64,000 nucleotides of DNA, taken from NCBI GenBank assembly GCA_002286855.1, contig NRSV01000102.1:3037-67036 (forward strand). Direction: 5' to 3'. Origin of the DNA: Bipolaris cookei (taxonomy: Eukaryota > Ascomycota > Dothideomycetes > Pleosporales > Pleosporaceae). Shown in pieces: positions 32,901-43,836 of the stretch. A model generated the notes under the pieces. It was given only the letters and a program-made list of their open reading frames with translations, searched no databases and was not told where the DNA came from. Made by a program: the position numbers and the translations under genes. Positions within the stretch are counted from its first letter, which is position 1. Every line of letters starts with the position of its first letter.

Positions 32901-33909
32901 AGCGTCAGCCTCCTTTGATACCACTATTAGGATATGGGACATAAGCAGCGGCACGTGTTTAAAGACGCTCAAGGGCCATAGCCTTACTGTCAGGTCTGTA
33001 GCTTTCTCTCATGACTCGTCGCGGCTAGTTTCCGGGTCAGAAGACCACACGATTAAGGTGTGGAACACAAGCAGCGGTGCGTGTATGCAGACCCTCAAGG
33101 GACATAGCGATTGGGCAAACTCCGTGACCTTCTCACACGACTCAACGCGGATAGTATCAGCGTCTGGCGATGGGACTGTCAAGGTATGGGATCCAAATGG
33201 CACGTGTCTACAGACGTTCGAGGGCCATAGTAGTACTGTTAAGTCAGTCGCCATCTCGCATGATTCAAAGTGGCTGGCATCAGCGTCTGGCGACAGAACC
33301 GTCAAAGTGTGGGATGCAAGCAACACGAGTCTGCAGAAACTCGAGGGCCACAGCAGCACTGTAAGATCCGTGGCCTTCTCACATGATGAGACGTGGCTAG
33401 CTTCGGCATCCAGTGATAGCACTATCCGGATATGGGATACGAACAGTGGCGCATGCCTGCACACACTGGAAGGCCATGGTAGCACCGTTACTTCCGTGGC
33501 CTTCTCCCATGACTCAAACACCCGGCTGGCGTCGTCGTCTAGCGACCGGACTATAAAGCTGTGGGACGTTAGCAGCGGCACGTGTCTAGAGACGCTCAAC
33601 ATTGACAATCCCGTCTTCGAACTTTCCTTTGATCCTACTGGTACTCGACTTGTTACAGAAATAGGCACCATCAACATTCAGGCCTTAGAGACGACGTCGC
33701 CCAGCAGGATGGATTTCCCAGAGCCGATGCGCCGCTCGACAGATCTAGGGACTGGCTTTAGTTCAGACGGCATATGGATTCAACATGATGGGAGAAACAT
33801 GCTATGGGTGCCGTCGGAGTACCGACCGTCACGTTCGGCCGTTTGTGGGAGTATGGTTGGTGTTGGTGTTGGGTCCGGCAAAGTCTGGATTTGCAGTATA
33901 GATGTATAG
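29938..33909 (+). CDS. HET-NACHT-WD40 receptor (HNWD, HET-E/HET-D-like)
   Basis: Two exons, 29938-32187 and 32236-33909, with a 48-bp intron (GTAGGT...TACTAATG...CTAG). The frame joins to 1307 residues. ATG 29938 (MRLLKYEEDG) is the family's usual start. Residues 1 to about 250 are the HET domain (AILSHTWG, WVDTCCIDK, RGWTLQELLAP, YSLSGICDV). The NACHT P-loop GDPGKGKT lies near 306 and the Walker B LIIDALDEC further on. A helical linker follows (FVHQSAKDFL). Nine regular WD40 repeats then run from about residue 820 (GH...SVAFSHDS...LASAS...TIKLWD), with a tenth degenerate one, and a tail WVPSEYRPS...GSGKVW typical of the family. In Podospora relatives the WD40 array recognises variable partners and HET triggers cell death; the same role here is inferred. 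No damage is seen. Confidence 0.92.
32446..33590 (+). repeat. WD40 tandem repeats (about 126 bp each)
   Basis: Nine consecutive units encode about 42 residues each in the second exon of the HNWD gene. The framework codons (GTGGCCTTCTCGCACGACTC) are strongly conserved at the DNA level, while positions just after GH and before SVAFSH vary. This is the usual pattern of diversifying HNWD arrays. Confidence 0.85.
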
Positions 33910-34382
33910 ATGACTCGTGTCTATATGTCACTCAAGATAGTATCTATCATTTTGTTACATACACACATTTTTCAATTCCTACCAGGAGGGGTTTTCACCG
34001 TTTCTTCTCGAAACTTTCCCTGGAAATAAGACAAAGGTAATAACGCATGGCATAGATGTGTCTCTAGCTGTTTGAGTGTGAGATGAAGAAATATAGAATA
34101 TTCGCACATATGCTTGCAGGAACCAGCTAGTGTTTGCTACAGTTGTCTTAGGTGCTTACTCTATAAATACGGGAGTGGTGTCGAATCCGTCACAGTAGTA
34201 CAACGAGATATCCGTGCATGGCCACTGCAACTACCCTGCGCCCGGATGGATGATAGAGAAATAGAGGCAAATACTTTCCATTTTCTTTTACATTAATACA
34301 TTCTCCTCAAAAGCGTAGATAAGAGGCCTTGACATGCCAATTTCAAGAAAGAAGCATTTGGAAAATAAAAATAAAAAAAATA
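33910..34382. other. Intergenic, no gene seen
   Basis: 3' flank of the HNWD gene up to Fot1 element D. AT-rich, ending in an A-rich tract. Nothing recognised. Confidence 0.4.
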
Positions 34383-34711
34383 ACGTGGCTTACAAGCGAG
34401 CGCCGCACCCCAACAACTTTGCGCATCTCTCTTGCTACATAACTTCAGAATGCAATAGTATAACAAATAAGTATCTATAGACTAGATTAGATAGTATCTA
34501 TAATACCTTTCTTGCATGTGCGTGAATTATGGTCAGTCTCTTTACACCTACTACAGCGCGTAAGAGCCCGGCGGCTGACACCTAATCGCTCTCCTCCCTG
34601 ACGCTTCCCATAAGCAATCTGCTCATCAGCCTCACGTTGAGCGATTATATCCTCACCGGCTCCCTTTGTAAGGACTCGAAGCTTCTGTATCCGCTTCTTC
34701 TTCTTCTTCTT

Positions 34712-34743
<32 letters not shown>

Positions 34744-36167
34744 GCTGACTACGCTTTGTAGCTGCCTCATTAGCCTTCTCAAGTCTGGCGATCCAATTGC
34801 GCATTGCTCAGCTGAAAGCATCACTACCTCTGCTCCTTTCTTAAGCTGGCTAATTGCCGCGATAATCGAAGCTGGTGATGAGCTTTTATGACGTTGTACG
34901 CGGCTACTTATTAGCGTCGATTGAGCTTCAAGCTCGCGTATATTGCTTGGTGTACAGGCTTGCCAGAGAGCTTCTGCGAGAGCTGGTGTAGTTGGCGTAG
35001 TTGGCGTACGCAGCTTTATATCAAGCTTCGATAGAACAGCAACTGGCTGGAGAGGAACAAGACCTGTGCCTCGGAAAGACGAGCAGATATTAGCTGGCGT
35101 GAAGGATCGATCGAACGCTTTCTTGAACGCTGGCAGAAACTCGAGCTTGATGATATGGTTGATATGGTGGCGAATTAGTTTCTCCACCTCACGGCTATAC
35201 GCACGCTTTAATGGCGAGAAGCAGCCAACGTCAAGAGGCTGGAGTAGGTGAGACGAGTGTAGCGGCATACAGAGCGTGTATATATTGTTCTCCTTACAGA
35301 ACTCTTGGAACTTAAGAGACTAGTGGCTCTCATGGCTGTCAAGAACAGGCAGACGACATGTGCCGACAACGCGAGTCCTTGTATGAGTGTCGAAGCGCTT
35401 TAGCCATGCAACGCCTAGCTCGTTGTTCATTTAGCCATTGTCGCTGACTGCGATCACCCAGTCGCGTGGGATATCTGCTACCTCGTACAAGACAGATAGA
35501 TGATGCTGGCCGGCAAAGATGAGAAACGGTGGGACTGCCCAGCCAGCTGCGTTGATCACAGCGATCAACGTCACCCACTCACGATTGCCTGGCTGAATAG
35601 CCTTTGGCCAGCCTTTTATTTCTGATGCCGTAACGACAAGCTTGAGTCGTAGTCTTGCCCATCGAAAAGCCAGCTTCGTCAAAGTTGTAGACGTCCTCGT
35701 CACAAATGCCGTACTTCGCCTTCGTCCGCGTCGTAAGAGAGTCTTAACGCTTAATGAAGTTGGCTGGCCACTTCTGTCCAACCTGACCAACGCCACGCGC
35801 AGCTAGCAGCTTATTAGCCCTATCACGCACAGCAGCGTACGTAGGCGCAAATCCACGTAGATAGAAATCCAGTATATGACCAACTATTACCTCCTCCTCT
35901 AGCCTCGTGAGCTTCTTTGAGTTGGGCTGGCAATCACGCCGCGCAGGCTTGCCAGCTTGTCGGCGAAGGAGCGTTGTTTCGGCTATGTTATAGACTGCAG
36001 CAGCACGGCGATTTCCTTGGATTTGTTTATCTTTAAGAGATAAGATAGCAAGCTGAACATCTGCTTTGTTTGAAGCCATTCGAGTATAGTAGTGTTGAGT
36101 AATTAGATGTTAAGTTCAAAGAGATGCGCAAGTTTGATAGGGTGCGCCGCTCGCTTGCCATGTACGT
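34383..36167 (-). mobile_element. Fot1-like element D (1785 bp), full length but decayed
   Basis: Inverted repeats of about 48 bp (ACGTGGCTTACAAGCGAGCG at left; ACGTACATGGCAAGCGAGCG from the right) are flanked by TA at 34381-34382 and 36168-36169. Minus-strand transposase: Psq/Tc5 N-terminus from ATG 36079 (RGFAPT, WPANFIKR), DDE_1 core (EWVTLIAVIN, PPFLIFAG, VLDSHESH, LLQPLDVGCF) and a C-terminal CCHC knuckle (CSRCKETDHNSRTC) ending 34487. Frame changes occur near 35770 and 34800, and stops near 35431 and 35322. A (CTT)n tract encodes a long lysine run. Inactive as read. Confidence 0.88.
34694..34740. repeat. (CTT)n microsatellite in Fot1 element D
   Basis: An uninterrupted CTT tract of about 47 bp lies inside the transposase C-terminal region. 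On the minus strand it reads as about 16 lysines in the frame that continues into the zinc knuckle. Confidence 0.95.
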
Positions 36168-36169
36168 TA

Positions 36170-36486
36170 GTATGTCTTAGGAATCCAAATAAGACGCGCT
36201 CTCTTGGATGACCTCCTAAGGGAACTCCAAGAAAGTCTGGACAACAATAAAAAAAAACAACACTCATAAGAACATTCGAAGAACTACTTGTAAAGAAAGT
36301 ATTGAAGCATTGCTCAAATGAAAGACCACAAACTTGCTATCGTCGAGGAGAGACGTAATGGTAATTGAAGTGCTCAAATCAAGGCAAAAGATTCCAAAGC
36401 CCATTAGAACTAACTCTGTATCGCAATGCAATGTGCGGATACCACCACACCAAGCCCCCCTCAAACCCCCACTACCTTTCCCACAC
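36170..36486. other. Intergenic, no gene seen
   Basis: This 317-bp stretch marks the change from transposon-rich to gene-dense sequence. It forms the 3' flank of the DUF3605 gene. No feature is recognised. Confidence 0.4.
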
Positions 36487-37191
36487 TCACCTCATCCACC
36501 CCTCCAGCACCCTCCCCTCCACCTCCCTCACCAAAACATGCACATGTTCCAAGCTCCTTACACTCTGCAAATTGGTCGTGTTCTTAAACCAAATTACCTT
36601 ATCGCCTTTCAACTCCTCGCCGGCCTTGGCCCTAAACTCCCTGTCCACAAACGCATCCACCATTTCCTTGCCTTCGGTACTCAGCGCGCCTTCATCATCA
36701 ACGGGGAGCCGCTGCTTGAGCCACACGACGATATGCGTGATGTCATCTTCAAACGCATACGTCCAGTCATTTCGGAGAATCTTGAAATCTGCTGTGTCGG
36801 CAAAAGGGACGGGATCGGCGACTTGAAAGCGCAGTGCCCCTGTATCATCCTCGATGGGCTGCCAGTGTAGGCGTTGGTTGAGCAGGTATGCCATTATGCT
36901 GCCGTATTTTGCTTTGGCATGCGCCGTCCATGCGAGATATGCTTTGAGGGAGCTGGGCCAGCGTTTGAGCTCTTCGAGCTGGTTGTTGGAGATGAGTTCG
37001 TGTAGGTTGGACCATGAGTGAGGTGTGAATTCTGCGTCCGTAAGGGAAAGCTGGTGCCAGTCGATTGCGGTGAGGGGGAAAGGCGGTTTGTCATGTGGAA
37101 AGGGAAGCGCTGTTGGATCAGGGTTGGATTGCCATTGGGCTTGAAAGACGGACGGAAGAGATGACTCGTCGATGGTAAACTCTCTTGACAT
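36487..37191 (-). CDS. DUF3605 protein (N-acetylglucosamine-induced protein 1-like)
   Basis: A single exon of 234 residues starting MSREFTIDES at ATG 37191. It contains the blocks expected of the fungal DUF3605 family: PLTAIDWHQLSL, LHELISNNQLEELKRWPS, YGSIMAYLLNQRL, and a C-terminal VIWFKNTTNLQSV...EHVHVLVREV. The Candida member is induced by N-acetylglucosamine, but the biochemical function is unknown. No signal peptide or membrane segment is seen. Length and composition are ordinary. Confidence 0.82.
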   Translation of the reverse strand: MSREFTIDESSLPSVFQAQWQSNPDPTALPFPHDKPPFPLTAIDWHQLSLTDAEFTPHSWSNLHELISNNQLEELKRWPSSLKAYLAWTAHAKAKYGSIMAYLLNQRLHWQPIEDDTGALRFQVADPVPFADTADFKILRNDWTYAFEDDITHIVVWLKQRLPVDDEGALSTEGKEMVDAFVDREFRAKAGEELKGDKVIWFKNTTNLQSVRSLEHVHVLVREVEGRVLEGWMR

Positions 37192-37634
37192 CGCGGTGAT
37201 AGTGGTATTGCAATTCCTGAATTACTCCTAGCTCACTATCTCATAGGTGGGGGGGGGGGTGCGTGAGGCCAAACGCGACACTATTTCGTGATACTTGCTA
37301 GTTTGACAGCTATATTTCGATTGCGGTGAAGCTGTGAGCAAAGCACGGAAGAAATAACCAAACTGTGTCGGTACAAAAGAGCAAGTGAAAGGTCTCTGAT
37401 AAATAAATCGGTAGATGTCTCTCGCCTCAACGTGTCTGCATATGAGTACGGATGCTTTACCCGATTAGGACGATTGCAGCCTATACTATAGCATCTTACA
37501 TGTGCATTATCACAACGTGGTTTGACGTGAATCAAGAAAATTGTTTAATTTTGGACCCAAAAGATGGACAGAAGAAGCCTCAGATGGGTATCATGACATG
37601 TGTTTAGACAAACAGATTCTACTAGTTGGCCGCT
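37192..37634. promoter_or_regulatory. Upstream region of the DUF3605 gene
   Basis: This region lies between the DUF3605 ATG and the PUF6 stop codon. It contains a poly-G run at about 37249-37259, a place where assembly errors are common. No gene is seen. Confidence 0.4.
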
Positions 37635-39914
37635 CTACAACTTTTCAAGCAAGATTCTTGTGCCCGCATTTCCCCGAGACACAGATTCCGACTTATCGCC
37701 CTTTTTCTGCTTTTTGCCCTTCGGCTCCCCATTTTTGCTGCCCGGAGGGTTGGCAGCAGCCTCCAGTGCCTTCTTCTCCTTCTTCAATGCTTTCAACACC
37801 TCATCCTTTTTTGCAAAGCCTTCAGCTTCAGTCATCGACACAACAACAAACGACCCTTGGCCAGTAGCCCAGTCAACAATCTTATTCTTGATCTGGGGCC
37901 AAAGCAGATCTGCAAAACCAAGAGCGGGCTCAACAGGAACAACCTTCTTCGCGACTGTGTCGAATTTGCCGCCTTGTACAAGCATCTTGAGCATGTTCTT
38001 GCCATGACTGGTGGCCTTGTTGTCGCCAGCTGAAGCAGGGAGAGAAGAGTCCAATATCGACTGAGAAAGGCGCGCGACTTCTGTCAAGGCCTCCTTACGC
38101 TTAGCTGGCTCAACTTCGGGTGCTCCAACAAGAACCTCGCCCATGAATTGCAAGCCGAATGCAAACGAGGCAAAGTCTGCGGCTCGTGCAGTGACTGCTG
38201 TCAGCAGCTGCGGTTCAATGTTCTTTGCAATCTCCTGCAGACGGACATTTGGGTCCTTCTTAGATGTTGTCTGACGAATAGCGTATATCTCAGCTAATCG
38301 CTCTCGAGTGTTGTCGTCCAACAGCCACTTAGCATCAGCTGCGAATGAGTATAACAGAACTGTACGTGCACGAGCATCGTTCACAAGGTTGAGCACCTTT
38401 TCTGGAAGGGAATCGTTGTTCGGGAGGAGTTCGCTGAAGACTGATTTCGCAGAGAGTTTGGTGTCATCTGTGACAGCCAATGCGGCAAGAAGAACGTGGT
38501 GAGCATGCTGATCGTAAGCCATTATCTCAACAGTGTCCTTGTATGGCCGTAAGAACAGCTTGCGGTCTTTTGCAGTGCCATACGCGAAGCAGAGTGACAT
38601 GAGTCTTGAGCCCGATTTAGTGAACGCAAGGTTCTTCAACAGATCCACATTATCGGCCTCCTCACCTTCCTTCAATGTCGGATCAGGCTTGAGGTGCTCA
38701 AGGAAATCATTTGCTTGCTCGGTGCCTGGTTCGCAGACTAGGAAGTACTGCAGCATAGCGTCGTGCAGCATGGTAAATCCAGTCAGCTTCTTTTGGATGA
38801 GCGAGTTGATTTGGTTCTCCAAGTAGTCCATGATTGGCTTCTTCTTCTCAGGCGACTCCTTTATGATGGCTGAGAGCTCTGCGCTATCTGTGCCTTGAGC
38901 TCCGAGACCCTTGATAGAAAACTCAGGTCCATACCACTCTCGAAGTAGGCGGTTCTTCTGCTCGGGGGTAGCGACAGCTCGGTAGATATCGTCGACTATC
39001 CATGCGGCTTCGGGATGGTTGATCATGCGCTTGACATGGCTGTAGAACTCGGTGATGATAAGGTCGCGAATCTCAGGGTCGCTTTGAAATTGAGATGTTA
39101 GCACGGTTCTTGTCTAGAACACGACTGGTGGACTCACCCCTTCTCGACCAATTTGGCGATCAAAAACTTGGAGTATTTGCCCTCAGCCAGAACCTTGAAC
39201 TCTCCCTTCAGTTCGCGGGCAATCATTCTCCTTTGCTCCATGGTTGAGTACTTGATAGCAGTCTGGATGACACGCACAGAATCGTGCTTGAAGACGAAGT
39301 CTTTGACCCGGCCAGTTATAATGTCAAACAGCTCCTTTACAAGTTCCTTCCTCTCATCCTTATCGACATGCGACTTGAGCCTAAGCTTCTCCCAAAGTTT
39401 CTTGGAGCGCTCAATGATGTCCGCATTGGGCTTCGCGGCCTTCCGTTCTTTGGCGAGGGCTTTTTGTTTCGCATGCGCTTCCCGCGAGTTGCTTACTGGA
39501 ATTACAGTCAACTAGAGGCGTCAATTGGAAAAGAAACCGAGCCTCACCATTCAATCCTGCCAGTTTGGATTCCACACCATCGCCCTTGGACTTTTTGGAG
39601 CCATCGCTTTCGTTCTTAGGCTTCTGTGTCTTGCCGTTGGTCTTTTCAGCTTCTTCGCTGCTTTCCGCATCGCTCATCTGCACATCCTCGCCCTCCGTGG
39701 CAGAAAAGCCGTAGAAGCCATTGTCTTGTTCGCTGGTGTCTGACTCTTCGAGTTCGCTGGAGCTCTCTTCCTTGGCCTTTTTCGCCTTCTTTACTGGCTT
39801 GACCTCGTGCTTCGATTTGGTCTTTGACGCCGACTTGTCGACTTTGGCCTTCTTGCTCTTGTCCTTGATCTCGGGCGCACTACCCCCTGCAGATTTGCGC
39901 TTGATTCCGGCCAT
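37635..39914 (-). CDS. PUF6: Pumilio-family nucleolar RNA-binding protein PUF6
   Basis: Three exons on the minus strand: 39914-39548, 39495-39138, 39081-37635. Introns are 52 and 56 bp. The joined frame gives 723 residues starting MAGIKRKSAG. The N-terminus is lysine-rich and acidic (nucleolar-type low complexity). Puf/ARM repeats follow, with helices such as FVFKHDSVRVIQTAIKY and KYSKFLIAKLVEKG. A CPL domain follows (GFTMLHDAMLQYF, MLKMLVQGGKFDT), then a basic tail. Yeast Puf6 binds ASH1 mRNA and acts in 60S ribosome assembly; the role here is by family. An upstream in-frame codon (39962) is less likely as a start. Confidence 0.9.
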
Positions 39915-40762
39915 AGTGGGTATGGATATGTGGTGTTGCGGGCCTGAAGTCTGTGGTCGCAAAAAGTCGCGACTTTCCCAACTTTTTCTCGAAGCGCGGG
40001 CCGGGATTCTGCTAGCACTAGCCCTAGATAGAGATAGTGCGGTGGGTATCCCACATGCGACCCATCATCGTTCCCAAGCATTTCGCGACAATTCCATCTC
40101 ATACTGTTCACCAAATATGAACATTCGTATTACTCAACTATCCCTTCTCAAGGGAGTTTTTTTTCAAGATGGGTATAGTATTTCCAACAACTCCCATTTT
40201 CGGCAAGATAAATATCTATTTGGTCAAGGATACGAAATAACCAAGCATTGAGTTGAAGACGAGATGATTTCTGATGAAGACCTAACACGCTGATATGACA
40301 TTTTTGTACGGTTATTCGGCGTTGAAATGCAATGTGAGATTCCTTTCATGCCCATTGTCCAAAATGCTTCTTCAGCCGGGTTTCACTCAAACAACCCCGG
40401 AACCGTGACCTATAGTATAAGACTTCGCATCATTCTCTCCACCTCTTGACCGTCGCCAGTGTAAATTAAGTAACCATAAACTGCCATAAAAAATCATCCA
40501 TATTATCCAACTACAGATGTTTTAAGCGGCAAGCCAGTGCCAAGCCCAATCACCAAATCCACAATCGATAAGGCACGTGCCATCGCGACGCTACCCTGCG
40601 TTTTGCGCCTCAAGCCTTGGTTCCATCATTGCCTTTCTTTTCCCTCTCTTCCACTTACACCTCTCCACGCACCCACACACGCCCGCACTATCTCATACCA
40701 CTATACTGCTCTCTTGCCTTCTAGTTCGAGAAACCAACCACCAATCAAAAAAATTAATAAAG
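39915..40762. promoter_or_regulatory. Divergent promoter region PUF6 / RPB12
   Basis: 848 bp lie between two divergent essential genes. Pyrimidine-rich tracts precede the RPB12 ATG (about 40620-40690). No other gene is supported; reading frames here lack family resemblance. Confidence 0.45.
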
Positions 40763-41087
40763 ATGTCGCAACAATACTCGGGCGGCAACACCGCAGGCGA
40801 CCAAACTACAACTGTCGACGCAACCGCACGAACCGTCCACTACAAGTGCGGCGACTGCGATATGGATGTTCCACTCAAGCGTGGTGAGCCCATCCGCTGC
40901 CGTAACTGCGGTCATCGCGTCTTGTACAAGCAGAGGACGAACCGGTAAGATTGATTTTCTCTTTGTCCTGTGTTCTTCTGGTGTTACTTGCGGAGTCGGG
41001 AAACATGAGAGTAAAGTTTGGTGTATATGAGTGTACAAAGGCTGACATGACGGAAAACACAGTATGGTGCAGTTTGAGGCGCGATGA
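40763..41087 (+). CDS. RPB12: RNA polymerase I/II/III common subunit ABC10-alpha
   Basis: Two exons, 40763-40944 and 41063-41087, with a 118-bp intron (GTAAGA...CACAG). The frame joins to 68 residues. The zinc ribbon is visible: C-x2-C (YKCGDCDM), then C-x2-C (IRCRNCGHRVLYKQRT). The second exon contributes only the invariant end MVQFEAR. Without splicing the protein would end at TNR and lack this essential tail, which is why the intron model is preferred. It is a shared subunit of the three nuclear RNA polymerases. The length is typical of the family. Confidence 0.95.
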
Positions 41088-41751
41088 GGAGAGCGCAAAC
41101 GACCGGGCGGTTTAATGTGCGTCAACGCGAGAGAGAACATTGGGTTCACGAAATGTGAGGCAATATTTGGAACAAAGAAGGCGATAGGAGATTTAAAAAG
41201 CAGCCATGATGGATGTAATACTTTACCAGCGGGGACATTCGTTCCCCATAAGGACGGTGTATGGCGTTGGAAAGGATAGCAAGAAAGCTCCGCTGATACC
41301 TCAAGAATGGAAACGGTGTAACAGATCAAACTGTCATTATTAAAGCAACGGGAGTGGGGAGTGCCTTTCTTAAGATGGGCGTTCAGCTATTCAGTACCAA
41401 TAGAGCAAGGACACACCAACACGGTCAGGTTCTAAACACAGCTCAAGATGATTTAAATGATATGTACATCTTCTGTAATAAACCCTTCCAATTCCTGTCT
41501 TATCCAAACCCCTTCGCCTACATTTTCCTAAGAATAATGCATTGGAAAAACTTTACTTTCGCTTTGATTTTGACATAAACGTTCAAAAGATAGCTTGAGC
41601 TCAAAACATATCCTAGAAACATAATTGAAATAGTTTGATATGACTATGCGCCCGTCGCGTTGGTCCGCCAGGGAAAGACAGGGAGTGCAGAGAAAATACA
41701 AGCACATGTAGAATTTGAACTCGGATAATGTGGGTATGAGAACCATTGCGT
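41088..41751. other. Convergent intergenic region RPB12 / COT1
   Basis: 3' flanks of two convergent genes. No gene, tRNA or repeat is recognised in 664 bp. Confidence 0.45.
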
Positions 41752-43836
41752 CTACGAGCCGCGGAAGGCGTCGAACCGCTTATATGTGTATCCAATGAAT
41801 GGCAAGCTCGTCGCGTACTCGTCTTCACCTGCCTGTGCTGCCTGCGCCCTGTGAGCAGCCGATGTGTCGTTTTGGTCAATCTCATCAATAGGGAAGTATT
41901 GCGTGTCAATATTGGACTGCAGCTTGGGTTCGAAAGGCGCGCGAATACGGCGCAGGCCATCCCATGACACGCCCCGGAAGAAGGGATGCTGTTTGATTTC
42001 GTTGGCGCCACCAATACGACCGAGACGATGATCAGCATCACAGATCAGTCTACGTTTGTTAGTTACGAACTAGGATAGTTATGCTTATATGCAAAGAACA
42101 TACCTTCGAACAAAGTCTTCGGCCTCAGTACCAAGCTGTTGGTCTGGAGGGAAGTGAAGGTTGCGCGGCCAGTCAACAATCTTGCGGTAAGTATCATGAG
42201 GCTCTTCAGCGCAGAACGGTGGCCAGCCGATGAGACACTCGAACATGATTGTGCCCACCGACCACCAATCACAGCTGTAGTCGTAGCCCTGGCCACTGAA
42301 GATTTCAGGCGCAATGTAGTCGGGGGTACCAACAGTGGAGTACGCGAGCTGTCGGCGAGACTTACGCCATGTGTTGATCTGAGTACGGTTGCTGACTGTC
42401 AGCTGGATCTGGTCGAGATTCATGGACTGTCGGTTGTCGCGGTTTGACTTGTGTGCGCCGCCAGCAAGCAGCTTCTTGTAGTACCCAGCATCGTGCTCCT
42501 TGTGGAAACCGGTTGACAGACCGAAGTCCGTTAGCTTGATGTGGCCGCCTCGATCGAGAAGAATGTTATCAGGCTTAATATCACTTGGAAGTGTTAGCGA
42601 GTCCATATTAGAATATCATTACCAAGGTACATACCGATGTATGAAGCCAAGCTTGTGGACAGCTTCGATTGCAAGAGTAATCTCAGCCATGTAGAAACGT
42701 GTGATATCTTCGGTGAAGATTTCATACTTGATGAGCATAGTCATCAAGTCACCACCTGGCAAGAATTCCATGAGCATGTAAAGGAAGGTATTGTCCTGGA
42801 AGGTGGTGTGTAGTTTGACAACCCATGGGCTGTCGGACTCGGCGAGAATGTCACGTTCTGACCGCACGTGCGCCAACTGGTCTTTCTTGAACTACTCAAA
42901 GTCAGTCTGATGAGTATGATGTTTGTCTCGAAGCAGTCGCATACCATTTCCTGCTTGACAAGCGACTTGAGTGCATAGACTTTGCCATCATTGCGTCGTT
43001 GGACTAACTTGACCTCTCCGAAGGCACCCTTGCCGATAATCTTGAGAGTCGTGAAGTTCTCAGGCTTCTCTTTTGTTCGTAGGAATCGCAAGTATTCGAC
43101 TTCGGCCCGGCGCATACTGTTTTCCTTGCTCGCTTTTCGGCTGTCAGAGATAGAAGGCTCCTTCATGAGAGCCTCAAGTTCGAGCGCTCTACACCAAGAT
43201 TAGTCTGATGCAAATAGGGAATGAAGCGAAATCCTACCTTTGGTTCCTGTCGCGTGCTCGCTGGACACTGTCCTTAAAGAAGGTGTTGATAAGGCTCTTG
43301 GACATCATGGCTTGCTTCTCTACATTCTCCGAGTATTTGCCGGGGTTCCTTTGGGGAGCCTCTTCATCGTAGAGCGAAGACGGCCGTGGTCCCAAGCCGC
43401 CCTGACTTCCATAGCCATATCTGTTGTCTGCTGTACGAGGACGCGTGGGGTTTGGGGAGCCTTGGCGGCCATAGGGGCTTCCTGAGCGGCCGCCTCCGAG
43501 ATGCTGGTGTGAGAGTTGTTGGGCTAAGCCATTGGCACTTTGATCGAAGCGCTGGCTACCTTGGCCCTGAAGGTTGCCCTGTTGCCCCTGGTATTGCGCT
43601 TGCTGATAGGGGTTCATGAAGTAACCGCCGCTGCCATAGCCATTGCCTTGTTGCTGGGCACCCCAAACCTCTTGCTGGCCAGCTTGGTTCGGGTACACAG
43701 GTTGCGGGAAGGTCGAGGGGGTCGTGGGGAATGCTCTGCCGGCTTCCTGCTGGTATTGATTGTTGCGGTCACCGTTATTGAAGCCAAAGTTGAGTTGGAG
43801 CCGGTTGGACTGCTGATTGTTGTTGTTGTTGCTCAT
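41752..43836 (-). CDS. cot1: NDR-family serine/threonine kinase COT1/Orb6
   Basis: Five exons on the minus strand: 43836-43238, 43188-42945, 42891-42635, 42583-42104, 42049-41752. Introns are 49-54 bp. The frame joins to 625 residues. Start MSNNNNNQQ is the first ATG; the poly-Asn/Gln N-terminus is usual for filamentous-fungal COT1. Seen in order: a MOB-binding N-terminal region (LINTFFKDSVQRARDRNQ), the glycine loop GKGAFGEV, VYALKSL, HRDIKPDN (split by intron 3), LTDFGLS, the long NDR insert before GTPDYIAPE, and the hydrophobic motif FIGYTYKRF with the regulatory threonine. It controls polar growth and hyphal branching together with MOB2 and upstream POD6 in Neurospora. Confidence 0.95.

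Noticed and set aside
40537..40887. A 116-codon frame overlapping the RPB12 start
   Set aside because: It overlaps the conserved RPB12 coding frame and leader and has no recognisable composition.
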